The notes under the pieces: generated by a model | Database searches by the model: none | What the model was told of the DNA's origin: nothing | The model's input: the letters and a program-made list of their open reading frames with translations, nothing else | Position numbers and translations under genes: made by a program | Part shown: one piece after another, positions 48,937 through 58,126 of the stretch | How the letters are laid out: each line of letters opens with the position of its first letter | How positions within the stretch are numbered: the first letter of the stretch is position 1 | Assembly: GCF_037976325.1 (NCBI RefSeq) | Contig: NZ_CP150265.1 | Location: forward strand, 4,707,501 to 4,771,500 | Length of the DNA stretch: 64,000 nt | From: Paenibacillus sp. FSL K6-3182 | Lineage (GTDB): Bacteria; Bacillota; Bacilli; Paenibacillales; Paenibacillaceae | Reading direction: 5' to 3'

Positions 48937-50823
48937 TTATCTCCAAATAACCGGCTTTCGCTCTCCAAGCAGTGGGAATTCACCGATTCGCAGCTTCGCG
49001 CTGCCATATGGCACCAGCTCCAGCTCAGTCACCGGCTGACCCTCTGTATCCGGATTAAGAGGCGGAGTACCCGCATTGTTGCCTTCCATCCGCCATTCTG
49101 CAACAAGCTTGCCGCTTGCTTTCAAGCGGATCGGCGCAGCAGCCGCATCAAACGGCTGATAGGGAATCGCATCTTCGCTCACTATTACCTCAAAGCTCGT
49201 GTCCGCAAGCAGGCCATATTTCCATGGAGAACCCGGATATATTTCCCAGTCATGAAACCGTTCACGCGGCCTAAGCAGCTGCCAGTTTTCCACCAGCGGC
49301 AGAGCGTAGACTAAGGGTCCACGTTCTACGCTTACTGCGTACAAATTACGCGAAACGGTACGAACCTCCATAGGCAGCTTCAGCAGCAGCTTATCACCGT
49401 CTTGCCATTCCCGTTCAATTCGCGCGTAACCTTTTACTGGGTTTAAAACAATAGTTTCACCGTTCACAAGCAGGCTCGAATTGACGGACCATTCCGGCAC
49501 ACGCAGTGAAATAGCAAAAGTAGCGGAACGTTCAAGCACTAGCTCGATCGTCACTTCATCACGGAAAGGATATTGTCCGCTTACTCGCACCTCAGCTGCA
49601 ACGCCGTCTGCAACTGACGTTTGGACATGGCATGGAGCATACGATACAGCTGCCAAACCTCCGGCTGCATCCGTCATCCACAGATGAGAAGCAAACTTCG
49701 GCCATCCCTGATGCATATTTGAAGTACAGCAGCCAAAATTAGGCTCTAAGCCAAATAGATTGGCATCTGGCCCATTGCTCCAATTTCTAGGCGCTACATT
49801 ACAAACAATTTGATTCACCTGCTGATCATATTGATGCGCGCTCCAATCCTTTGAAATCGTAGCTGGCAGCGCGTTGAACGCCACCTTCTCTAATATATCA
49901 CCGAATCGCCCTTCGCCAAAAATCCGAGTAAGCTGCTCCATCGAATACATATACTCAACGACTGCGCAAAGCTCAACACCCTGACTTGGATGTGTACCCG
50001 ACAGCCATTCGTCGCCGGAGAACATGCCATGCGCTTGCCCATGATGAGTCATCAAGCTGTCTATGCCGCGATGAACCGCATCACGCTGAACACTCTCACC
50101 ATACAGCTCATATAAGATGCCTGGCATCTTGATACCCATCGCCACATTGACAACATGTGTTCGAAAATCCCATTGCTCCACTTTTCTCCAGAACGGGAAG
50201 TCATGGAAAATATCCGTCCAATCCAGTGTTTGACGGGCAACAATATCAGCCAGCTTGAGCAGCTCCGCATCTTCCGTCTTCTTATATAGCCATAAAATAC
50301 ATAACAGCATTTCGGAACCGCGAGACTTCGCCCAGCCGCGCAAAGGCTGCTCCTCAATAATCGAGCTTACATAACCGAAAAATTTGCTAAGGAATGGAAC
50401 GATTCGTTCATCGTTCGTTGCCTCCTCATATTGCATCATCACCTTAAGCATAATCATGAAATGCCACCAGTCCTGCTTCTTATCCAGGTCATTATTAACC
50501 GTCGTAATATGTGCAGGCCCAAAAAAGCCATTCTCCTGCTGGCTGGCGAGCGACCATTCTATCCAACGGTTTGCTTTCGCGATCAGCTTCTCGTCGCCCA
50601 GTATATACGCAAGCGGCAGCAGCCCGTCCAAATAATAGGGGCCGCGCTCCCAGCTCTCGCCTTCCCCTCCTATCCAACCATTGTTCGGGCCAACATCCGC
50701 CCAATGCTCCTCCAGATGACCCGTAAGTCCGTCCGCTTGTATTCGAAGCTGATTATACAGCCAGCCTTCTGCCTTAATGCTGCCAAGCGGCAGCGCCCCA
50801 AATGCTTCATGTAATTGTCCCAT
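48937..50823 (-). CDS. GH127-type beta-L-arabinofuranosidase-like glycoside hydrolase
   Basis: This 628-residue protein has an (alpha/alpha)6 barrel followed by beta-sandwich domains, as in the GH127/GH146 group. The zinc-thiolate-type catalytic residues are seen in GVELCAVVEYM (Glu and Cys) and FGCCTSNMHQGWPKF (Cys-Cys pair). It lacks a signal peptide, so it likely acts on imported arabinofuranosides. The exact substrate specificity cannot be told. I choose the ATG at 50823, after an AAGGAG site 12 nt upstream; longer frames to 50922 have no ribosome site. It is divergent from an AraC gene, its likely regulator. Confidence 0.85.
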   Translation of the reverse strand: MGQLHEAFGALPLGSIKAEGWLYNQLRIQADGLTGHLEEHWADVGPNNGWIGGEGESWERGPYYLDGLLPLAYILGDEKLIAKANRWIEWSLASQQENGFFGPAHITTVNNDLDKKQDWWHFMIMLKVMMQYEEATNDERIVPFLSKFFGYVSSIIEEQPLRGWAKSRGSEMLLCILWLYKKTEDAELLKLADIVARQTLDWTDIFHDFPFWRKVEQWDFRTHVVNVAMGIKMPGILYELYGESVQRDAVHRGIDSLMTHHGQAHGMFSGDEWLSGTHPSQGVELCAVVEYMYSMEQLTRIFGEGRFGDILEKVAFNALPATISKDWSAHQYDQQVNQIVCNVAPRNWSNGPDANLFGLEPNFGCCTSNMHQGWPKFASHLWMTDAAGGLAAVSYAPCHVQTSVADGVAAEVRVSGQYPFRDEVTIELVLERSATFAISLRVPEWSVNSSLLVNGETIVLNPVKGYARIEREWQDGDKLLLKLPMEVRTVSRNLYAVSVERGPLVYALPLVENWQLLRPRERFHDWEIYPGSPWKYGLLADTSFEVIVSEDAIPYQPFDAAAAPIRLKASGKLVAEWRMEGNNAGTPPLNPDTEGQPVTELELVPYGSAKLRIGEFPLLGERKPVIWR

Positions 50824-51013
50824 GCTTCTGTACCACTCCTTCATGCCATGATGAATGCATACCGAATATACCATGCGGGACTTGCCCGATTGGATAGCTG
50901 ATCTCAACCACTTTTTATCCAATCACAATATCTTGGTTTTATAGTATCTTTACTCAAACTGCAATCATCGCATATGATTATCCCGTAATGACTAAGCAAG
51001 GAGTGAAGCCTGA

Positions 51014-51871
51014 ATGTTACAATTCATTTGTCCCCCCATGCCTCATTTCATTCATGGCGGCGAGGACACTTATCCTATACTTGGCAGACATGCTGATCGT
51101 TCAAACATTGGCGTATTCGATCTTATATACGTAACACGCGGTAGTTTATACATGGAGGAAGAAGGACAGGAGTTCAATATTTCGGCAGGCCATTATGCTA
51201 TTTTTCGACCTGACCGTTCTCATCGAACGACTATGCCCTGCACCGAGGAAACCCATTTTTATTGGCTGCACTTTCAAACGGTCGGTGATTGGAGTGAATC
51301 ACATGAACGGCTGCCTTTCTCCATTTCACAGGAGGGGCAGCCCTTTGCTCCGATCGAGTATTTCCCTTTCCAGCTTCCAAAGCAGAAGCGTCTGCTTGTC
51401 CCTCATGCCATTGAAGAGAAAATACGCGAGCTGCTGAAACTGCAGGAGCAGCCCTCTGCCCAATCGCGGTGGACCCAGCAGCAAATTTTCCACATCCTCC
51501 TCCAACTGCTTCAGGATCAAAATCAATCGGCGGTGGATAGTCCTTATTTGCAAATTGCCGAAGCAACCGCTCTGTTCCTCCGGCGCAGCTATCAAGACCC
51601 GCTTAGTTATAAGAAAATGGCAGAGGAGCTGCATTTTCACCCCAATTATATTGCGATTTGTATGAAAAAAACATTTGGGTGTACTCCCCTTGAGTACGTC
51701 ACGCGCCACCGTATTGAGCAAGCGAAGCGGCTGCTTATCCACACGAATGAACCTATCGGCAAAATAGCTGAAGAAACAGGCTTCGGCTCCTTTCCTTATT
51801 TTGTTCGCTGCTTCACGAAACACACGAGCACGAAACCAAAAGCCTTTCGAATGCTTTATCGCTCTAAATAA
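51014..51871 (+). CDS. AraC-family regulator
   Basis: This 285-residue protein has an N-terminal cupin-like sugar-sensing domain (FDLIYVTRGSLYMEEE, ISAGHYAIFRPDRSHRT, HFYWLHF) and two C-terminal helix-turn-helix motifs (YKKMAEELHFHPNYIAICMKKTFG, IGKIAEETGFGSFPYFVRCFTKH). The ATG at 51014 follows AAGGAGTG. It is divergent from the GH127-type gene, which it probably controls. Confidence 0.92.
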   Translation: MLQFICPPMPHFIHGGEDTYPILGRHADRSNIGVFDLIYVTRGSLYMEEEGQEFNISAGHYAIFRPDRSHRTTMPCTEETHFYWLHFQTVGDWSESHERLPFSISQEGQPFAPIEYFPFQLPKQKRLLVPHAIEEKIRELLKLQEQPSAQSRWTQQQIFHILLQLLQDQNQSAVDSPYLQIAEATALFLRRSYQDPLSYKKMAEELHFHPNYIAICMKKTFGCTPLEYVTRHRIEQAKRLLIHTNEPIGKIAEETGFGSFPYFVRCFTKHTSTKPKAFRMLYRSK

Positions 51872-51945
51872 TCAATAAAAAACCGTTGCAACTTCCATTT
51901 TTTTCTTTATACTTAATTAAAATTTACAATTTGGAGGTGCATGCT

Positions 51946-52482
51946 ATGACTGTATTTCATACCGACAGATTAATACTCAGACCATTTGAAGCTGGAGATG
52001 CCGAGGAACTACAGCAGCTAATAAACGATTTTGATGTTGCAAGCACCACTCTAAATATTCCTTATCCTTATCCAGAAGACGGAGCTGCTGCCTTTATTGC
52101 ACGACGCGCTGAGATTGATCAAGAAGGAACAGGCTACACATTTGCTCTGATCGATAAAAGAAACCATACGTTTATGGGAAGCATCGGCATGACAATAAAT
52201 AATAATCATAAAAGAGCTGAGCTTGGTTATTGGTTAGGCAAACGGTACTGGAATCAGGGGTATGTTACAGAAGGCGTCAAACGAGTTTTACAGTTTGGGT
52301 TCGAGGAGCTTGCACTTAATAAAATTGTTGCAGCTGCCATGACAAAAAATCCTGCCTCATCAAGCGTTATGAAAAAAAACGGCATGCAATACGAAGGCAC
52401 TTTCCGCCAGCATTTCCTAAAGTGGGATGTATATGAGGACATCGCTTATTACAGTCTTTTGCGCGAGGAATATTTCAAATGA
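51946..52482 (+). CDS. GNAT acetyltransferase, RimJ/RimL type
   Basis: This 178-residue N-acetyltransferase shows the family features TDRLILRPFEAGDAEEL, GYWLGKRYWNQGYVTEGVKRVL with the acetyl-CoA loop, and ASSSVMKKNGMQYEGTFRQ. The acceptor substrate, an amino group on a protein or small molecule, is not known. The ATG at 51946 is 6 nt after GGAGGTG. It looks like an independent single gene. Confidence 0.92.
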   Translation: MTVFHTDRLILRPFEAGDAEELQQLINDFDVASTTLNIPYPYPEDGAAAFIARRAEIDQEGTGYTFALIDKRNHTFMGSIGMTINNNHKRAELGYWLGKRYWNQGYVTEGVKRVLQFGFEELALNKIVAAAMTKNPASSSVMKKNGMQYEGTFRQHFLKWDVYEDIAYYSLLREEYFK

Positions 52483-52495
52483 TAGATTAGCAGGA

Positions 52496-52534
52496 CATCA
52501 GGGAGAAACGGTTTCCCAGCAAAACTCCCTGATG
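52496..52534. terminator. Hairpin between the GNAT gene and xylH
   Basis: CATCAGGGAG and CTCCCTGATG form a 10-bp stem around a 19-nt loop in the convergent intergenic region. No clear T-run follows on either strand. Confidence 0.5.
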
Positions 52535-52565
52535 CTCAAGCTTAGCTCATTGCCTGAATTCATAC

Positions 52566-53744
52566 TTAAACCTTCTTGCGCTGCCGTGTGTAAATATCGA
52601 CGTACACCGCAAGAATCAGTATGCCGCCCTTTACGATATACTGCCAGAAGGATTCAAGATTCATTAAGCTCATCCCGTTATCTAAGCTGGCCATTACGAG
52701 AGCTCCAATAATCGCGCCAACGATGGTGCCCGTACCGCCCATCAAGCTCGTTCCGCCGATTACGCAAGCCGCAATGGCATCCAGCTCATAGTTCTGACCT
52801 GCACTCATTGTTGCTGCATTTAAGCGAGCAGTCAGCACTAGTGCAGCTATGGCTGCTAGCGTATTGCAGAGAACGAACACGAGCAATATGCGGCGCTTAA
52901 TATTAATGCCTGATAATCGCGCAGCTTCCGGATTGCCGCCAATCGCATATACTTGACGGCCAAAGGTCGTATTTTTTGATATAAACGTAAAAATAAGTGC
53001 CAGCACAATAACCATAACAAATGGAACAGGAATACCTTTGTAGCTGTTCATTAAATAAACGAATCCAATAACAATGGCGCCAATGACGCCTAATCGCAGC
53101 ACGCTGACGGCAAACGGCTCAACATCAAAGCCAAATTTAGCTCTTGCTGCTCGCTTCCGCATGACAAGATATCCCGCAATGGCTAAAGCAGTAATGCCAA
53201 ATATCCATCCGATAATATCCCCCACATAAGATTGACCAATGGCTTTCACCGATGGCGTCAGCGGAGCAATCGTAACGCTACCGGTTGTACCAAACAAAAT
53301 ACCCCGAAATATGAGCATCCCGCCAAGTGTCACAATAAACGCCGGCACCGCCCGATAAGCGATAATCCAGCCTTGAATAAAACCGATCGCCGCACCCACA
53401 CCTAAGGTAGCTAAAATAACCGGTATCGTATTCCACTCGTACCACACGTTTAGAATTGCTGCGATACCACCCGTCAAGCCGACAAGGGAGCCAACCGACA
53501 AGTCAATTTGCCCTGCGACGATGACGAGCACCATTCCGATAGCCAGTATAGAGGTAACCGACATTTGTAGAAACAAGTTTGATATATTCGTCGGTGATAG
53601 AAACCGGTCATGCAGCAGCGAGAATAAAACCCAAATCGATATTAATGCCCCGATCATCGTATACGCGCGTGCGTCAAATTTCAGCCATTGCGGCCGCTGC
53701 TTCGTTTTTGTCTGGCTTATCACCGTTTCTTGATTCATGCTCAT
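52566..53744 (-). CDS. xylH: Xylose-type ABC transporter permease
   Basis: This 392-residue permease has about 10 membrane helices and is of the XylH/GguB type, longer than RbsC-type permeases. Segments are AIGMVLVIVAGQIDLSVGSLVGLTGG, GWIIAYRAVPAFIVTLGGMLIFRG, and YELDAIAACVIGGTSLMGG. The ATG at 53744 overlaps the xylG stop (ATGA), so translation is coupled. It is the last gene of xylFGH. Confidence 0.93.
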   Translation of the reverse strand: MSMNQETVISQTKTKQRPQWLKFDARAYTMIGALISIWVLFSLLHDRFLSPTNISNLFLQMSVTSILAIGMVLVIVAGQIDLSVGSLVGLTGGIAAILNVWYEWNTIPVILATLGVGAAIGFIQGWIIAYRAVPAFIVTLGGMLIFRGILFGTTGSVTIAPLTPSVKAIGQSYVGDIIGWIFGITALAIAGYLVMRKRAARAKFGFDVEPFAVSVLRLGVIGAIVIGFVYLMNSYKGIPVPFVMVIVLALIFTFISKNTTFGRQVYAIGGNPEAARLSGINIKRRILLVFVLCNTLAAIAALVLTARLNAATMSAGQNYELDAIAACVIGGTSLMGGTGTIVGAIIGALVMASLDNGMSLMNLESFWQYIVKGGILILAVYVDIYTRQRKKV

Positions 53745-55264
53745 CGTCCTTTTCCTCCCGTAGCAGCCGTCATAATCATCTCTTGTGTTGCTTCCTCTGC
53801 CCTAAACTCACCCGTTTGTTTTCCTTCTGCGATGACGATAATTCTGTGGCTCATGCCTAGCAGCTCTGGGAGTTCGGACGATATCATAATGATGGACACG
53901 CCCTGCATAAGCAATTCGTTCATAATATTATAAATTTCAAATTTGGCGCCAACATCGATGCCCCGCGTCGGTTCGTCCAAAATTAAAATTTTCGGATTCG
54001 TCATCAGCCATTTGCCGAGTACGACCTTCTGCTGATTGCCGCCGCTTAAAGTTCCTACAATCGTCTCCACTGAATTCGCTTTCACTCGTAAAGAGTTCAA
54101 ATATTGATTGCCTGCCGCAATCTCCTCATTAGGGCGAAGCACCCCGCCTGAGGATATAGCTGCAAGGCTTGCTAGACTGACATTGCTTTTAATATCCATG
54201 CCAAGAACAAGCCCATACTTTTTTCGATCCTCCGAAACGAGCGCCAGTCCAGCTTTTATAGCATGCCGCGTATGCTTAATCTTTACAGGTTTCCCGTCGA
54301 TCTCAACCTTTCCATTGCTTTGACCTGGATAAGAACCGAATAAGCTCATGACCAGCTCCGTTCGCCCCGCTCCCATCAAACCGGCAATGCCTAATATTTC
54401 ACCTTTGCGCACCTCAAAGCTTAAATGATCGATCACTTTTTTACCTTGCCGCTCTGGATTCATAACCGTATAATCCGTCACCTTGAGCATGACTTCGCCG
54501 GGCTTTGCTTCCACGCGCGGGAATCGCTCCTTGAGCTCGCGTCCAACCATCAGTGAAATGACTTTATCCTCATTCACATCAGCCACGTCGTATGTGCCAA
54601 CCGCCAGACCATCCCGCAGTACCGTAACGGTATCTGCAATCGCAAACACCTCGTTAAGCTTATGAGAAATGTAAATGCAAGTAACACCGCGTTTTTTAAA
54701 CTCACGCAAAATATTAAGCAATATATCAACTTCCTGCTCCGTTAAAGCAGCTGTAGGTTCATCGAGAATAAGAATATTCGCATTCTTAGACAATGCCTTT
54801 GCAATTTCGATTTGCTGCTGCTTGCCGATGCCAAGGCCGCCGATCAATTGCTCTGGATTCACATCCAGAAGGCCGACTTCCTTCAGCCACCGCTCGCTCT
54901 CCTTGAATACGCGCTCCCAGTTAATAATTCCGAATACCGCTGGTTCTTTGCCGAGAAATAAATTTTCGCCAATCGATAAATCCTTTACTAGAGCAAGCTC
55001 CTGATAAATAATTGCAATACCCGCTTCTTCCGCGTCCTTTATTTTATCGAAGCGCTTCTCTTCACCGTTAATGAGTATTTGCCCATCGTAGGTGCCGTGC
55101 GGGTATAGACCGCTCAATACCTTCATGAGCGTCGACTTTCCTGCTCCGTTCTCACCGCACAGTGCATGCACCTCTCCTTTTTTCACCGAAAAGGTCACGT
55201 CGTTCAACGCTTTAACGCCAGGAAATTGCTTCGTAATATTACGCATTTCTAATGCCGCCGTCAT
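53741..55264 (-). CDS. xylG: Xylose-type ABC transporter ATPase
   Basis: This 507-residue double ATP-binding cassette protein has Walker A GENGAGKST, ILILDEPTAALTEQE, a second cassette with GLMGAGRTELVM, LSGGNQQKVVLG and ILILDEPTRGIDVGA. The sequence style matches XylG/GguA. It powers sugar import with XylH and XylF. xylF lies 80 bp upstream. Confidence 0.93.
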   Translation of the reverse strand: MTAALEMRNITKQFPGVKALNDVTFSVKKGEVHALCGENGAGKSTLMKVLSGLYPHGTYDGQILINGEEKRFDKIKDAEEAGIAIIYQELALVKDLSIGENLFLGKEPAVFGIINWERVFKESERWLKEVGLLDVNPEQLIGGLGIGKQQQIEIAKALSKNANILILDEPTAALTEQEVDILLNILREFKKRGVTCIYISHKLNEVFAIADTVTVLRDGLAVGTYDVADVNEDKVISLMVGRELKERFPRVEAKPGEVMLKVTDYTVMNPERQGKKVIDHLSFEVRKGEILGIAGLMGAGRTELVMSLFGSYPGQSNGKVEIDGKPVKIKHTRHAIKAGLALVSEDRKKYGLVLGMDIKSNVSLASLAAISSGGVLRPNEEIAAGNQYLNSLRVKANSVETIVGTLSGGNQQKVVLGKWLMTNPKILILDEPTRGIDVGAKFEIYNIMNELLMQGVSIIMISSELPELLGMSHRIIVIAEGKQTGEFRAEEATQEMIMTAATGGKGR

Positions 55265-55344
55265 TCCTTCCTCACCTCCGTAAATGGCAAAGAGGGGAAG
55301 AGCGTCATGGCACCCCGCTTCTTCCCCCTTACCTAGTCAAGCAG

Positions 55345-56445
55345 CTACTTCACGTTTTTGTAAACATCGTCCTTGGAATGGAAGCCGTCTGCAATGACGG
55401 TAGCATCCATGTTCGTTTTGTCTACAGCTACTGGATTAAGCAGCACGGACGGCACATCGATTTTACCATTGTTAACTGTTTTATCAGCGCCTACATCCTC
55501 GCCTTTGGCCATCTTCACTGCAAGGTCGGCCGCTTTCTCAGCCAAATCCTTAATTGGTTTGTATACCGTCATCGTTTGTGTTCCTTCAACGATACGCTGT
55601 GCTGCCGCAAGCTCGGCATCTTGGCCAGAAACAGGAATTTTTCCATCCAGCCCTTGCGCTGCAAGCGCTTGAATAACACCGCCTGCTGTACCATCATTCG
55701 CTGCGACTACAGCATCGATTTTATTATCATTAGCAGTTAACGCATTCTCCATATTAGCCAGCGCGTTAGCTGGGTTCCAATCCTTCGTCCATTGATCGAA
55801 TACGATTTGGATGTCACCGCTGTCGATGAGCGGCTGCAAAATATTAAATGCGCCTTTTTTAAATAAATGGGCGTTATTATCCGTCTCGGCACCGCCGATG
55901 TATACGAATTTCCCTTTTGGAGCCAATTTAATAATCGCCTCAGCCTGCATTTCGCCTACCTTTTCATTATCGAAGGAGATGTATAGATCCAAATCAGAGT
56001 TTTTGATTAAACGATCATAAGCAAGCACTTTAATACCGGCCGCATGAGCCTTTTCAACAATCGCTGCCGTTGCTTCTGCATTATGAGGGACGACGACTAG
56101 CACATCTACACCTTGGCTTATTAAGTTTTCTGCCTGAGAAATTTGCTTCGCGTCATCGCTGTTTGCTGCTTGCACCTCTACCTTAGCGCCAAGCGCCTCG
56201 GCTGCTGCGATGAACAAATCACGGTCGCGCTGCCAGCGTTCCTCTTGCAGCGTATCGAGTGAAAGGCCGATTACAATTTTGTCGTCGCCTGATTTTACGT
56301 TGTTCGTTTTTGTTGTTGCTTCTTTATCGGTTGACTTGGACCCCGCGTTCCCATTGTTTCCATTGCCGCTAGAGCATGCCGAAATTACGATGACTAGAGC
56401 TAGTACAAGCGATACAACCCCGCCTCTTGTAAACCGTTTCCCCAT
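55345..56445 (-). CDS. xylF: Xylose-type ABC transporter substrate-binding lipoprotein
   Basis: This 366-residue lipoprotein (signal VIVISACSSG) has the XylF segments IVIGLSLDTLQEERWQRDRD, LYISFDNEKVGEMQAEAI, GKFVYIGGAETDNNAHLFKKGA, VVAANDGTAGGVIQAL and VSGQDAELAAAQRI. D-xylose is the usual ligand, though the adjacent fucose operon leaves room for another sugar. The ATG at 56445 follows AAGGGAG. A cre-like palindrome lies about 30 bp upstream. Confidence 0.93.
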   Translation of the reverse strand: MGKRFTRGGVVSLVLALVIVISACSSGNGNNGNAGSKSTDKEATTKTNNVKSGDDKIVIGLSLDTLQEERWQRDRDLFIAAAEALGAKVEVQAANSDDAKQISQAENLISQGVDVLVVVPHNAEATAAIVEKAHAAGIKVLAYDRLIKNSDLDLYISFDNEKVGEMQAEAIIKLAPKGKFVYIGGAETDNNAHLFKKGAFNILQPLIDSGDIQIVFDQWTKDWNPANALANMENALTANDNKIDAVVAANDGTAGGVIQALAAQGLDGKIPVSGQDAELAAAQRIVEGTQTMTVYKPIKDLAEKAADLAVKMAKGEDVGADKTVNNGKIDVPSVLLNPVAVDKTNMDATVIADGFHSKDDVYKNVK

Positions 56446-56471
56446 TTTCTTCGCTCCCTTTTATAAAAAAA

Positions 56472-56485
56472 TGTAAATGCTTACA
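56472..56485. promoter_or_regulatory. cre-like palindrome upstream of xylF
   Basis: TGTAAATGCTTACA is a near-perfect palindrome, one base from the CcpA cre consensus (TG at the central CG). It lies between the xylF ribosome site and a possible TATATT -10 further upstream. It could be a CcpA site or a binding site of the nearby YesN-type regulator. Confidence 0.5.
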
Positions 56486-56578
56486 TTTCTAATATAACAT
56501 CGCGCTGGAAGCAGAGAGCCGCCATCTTCCAGTACTCTTTTGCTATCGTCTGCATTTTTTTAAGGCGAACAGCCCTGC

Positions 56579-58126
56579 TTAGGCTCTTTTGCCAAGGATG
56601 GCTCTGCGGTAATCGGTCGGCGATACTCCACATACCTTTTTGAACACCTTGCTGAAATAATTAGGATCGTTATAGCCAATCTCATAAGTAATTTCCTTTA
56701 AGCTTCGATCGGGATCAGCCATCAGCTTCTTGCCCTTCTCAATTCTGCATTCGGTTAAAAAATCGATATAATTCATGCCTTCCTGATCCTTGAACATTTT
56801 GCTCATATAAAAAGGGCTTAAGCCAAATCGCTGCGACATCAGCTCCAGCGATATATCCTTCTCTGAATGCTCAATGATATACTGCTTCATTTGCAAAGCC
56901 GCATCCGGCTGTACTCTGCTCTGATGAGTGACGATACCTTCGATCAGCTTAGTAAGCAAGCTTTCCGTTTCTGTACGCAACTGCTGATACTGCGTCACTT
57001 GGAACGAAAATAACGGCTTCTCCACTTCGATCCCCATCTCCTCTGCGACACGGGCTATAATCCACAATCGCTCCAGCACCCATTGGGCAGATTGCTCCAA
57101 GGAAGCATGATGCTGATCATGGACAACGATTAGCTCCATCACCATCTTGCGTACAATATCCCATTTCCCTAATCGAATGTGATCGACAAATTGTTTTTCC
57201 GTTTGTTTATCTTGATACCCGCCCGCAAAGGGACTACGAGATTCGATTTCACCATAAAATTGATGTTTCGCAGGCAGCGAGGCATTAGCCGTTGCAAGCA
57301 AAGCTTCTTGATATGACAACTTCACGTTTTCTAATCCCTTATAGGAATCTCCGATTCCAACAAATAAATCTCCGCCAGCTTCGCGCTGCCGCAGCAGTAA
57401 AAACTGCTGGACAAGCGAGGCTGCTTGAGCACGATAGGTTTTACTGGCATCTCGAAAAATGACGATTGGAATTTGCCGCGCAGACATCGCACCTACCCAG
57501 CCGCTTCCAGCTTGTCTCACCTTCGCTTTAATCTCACCATACAGAACTTCTGACGTTGAATGGATTGGCAGCATGACGAGCATAACAAATGCCTCGCTTG
57601 TCCGCTCTCTGCCAAGCAGCCCCAGCATATCGTCGATATGGACATCATGCACATGGTCGAAGAGCAGCTGTGTCACGACATCTGATTCGACAATAGGCAT
57701 CACTTTCCTCAGCGCTTCCTCCTCGTATTGCCTGAGCGCGAGCTCGCTTTTTTCACGCATAATCTCCTCTATGACCTTGCCAATGGTTGTTGTGATTTCA
57801 CTTGCCTTGCTTGGCTTTAGCAAATAATCCTTAACCCCAAGCTTGATAGCCTGCCTTGCATAGTCAAACGTGTCGTATGCGGTGACCATAATAAATTTGG
57901 CCGAAGGCAGAAACACCGAGATTTTCTCGATTGCTTCGATGCCGTTAACGCCGGGCATTTTGATATCCATCAATATAAGATCAGGCTGCCACTCGCTTGC
58001 CGTCTCGATGGCTCTAGCCCCATTTTTTGCTTGCATAAATTGACAAGAAGGAAAACCTTTTTGCAAAATAGCCTGCAAGCCTTCCCGTTCTACTTGCTCA
58101 TCGTCAACGATTAACAATTTCAACAT
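56579..58126 (-). CDS. Response regulator, YesN type, of the xylose-type sensor
   Basis: This 515-residue protein has a receiver domain (KLLIVDDEQVEREG, Asp in DLILMDIKMP, Lys in YLLKPSKA), a roughly 270-residue middle region, and a C-terminal AraC-type DNA-binding domain (LELMSQRFGLSPFYMSKMFKDQEG, ITYEIGYNDPNYFSKVFKKVCG). The ATG at 58126 overlaps the kinase end by 23 bp. It is predicted to activate xylFGH, whose promoter starts just downstream. Confidence 0.93.
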   Translation of the reverse strand: MLKLLIVDDEQVEREGLQAILQKGFPSCQFMQAKNGARAIETASEWQPDLILMDIKMPGVNGIEAIEKISVFLPSAKFIMVTAYDTFDYARQAIKLGVKDYLLKPSKASEITTTIGKVIEEIMREKSELALRQYEEEALRKVMPIVESDVVTQLLFDHVHDVHIDDMLGLLGRERTSEAFVMLVMLPIHSTSEVLYGEIKAKVRQAGSGWVGAMSARQIPIVIFRDASKTYRAQAASLVQQFLLLRQREAGGDLFVGIGDSYKGLENVKLSYQEALLATANASLPAKHQFYGEIESRSPFAGGYQDKQTEKQFVDHIRLGKWDIVRKMVMELIVVHDQHHASLEQSAQWVLERLWIIARVAEEMGIEVEKPLFSFQVTQYQQLRTETESLLTKLIEGIVTHQSRVQPDAALQMKQYIIEHSEKDISLELMSQRFGLSPFYMSKMFKDQEGMNYIDFLTECRIEKGKKLMADPDRSLKEITYEIGYNDPNYFSKVFKKVCGVSPTDYRRAILGKRA

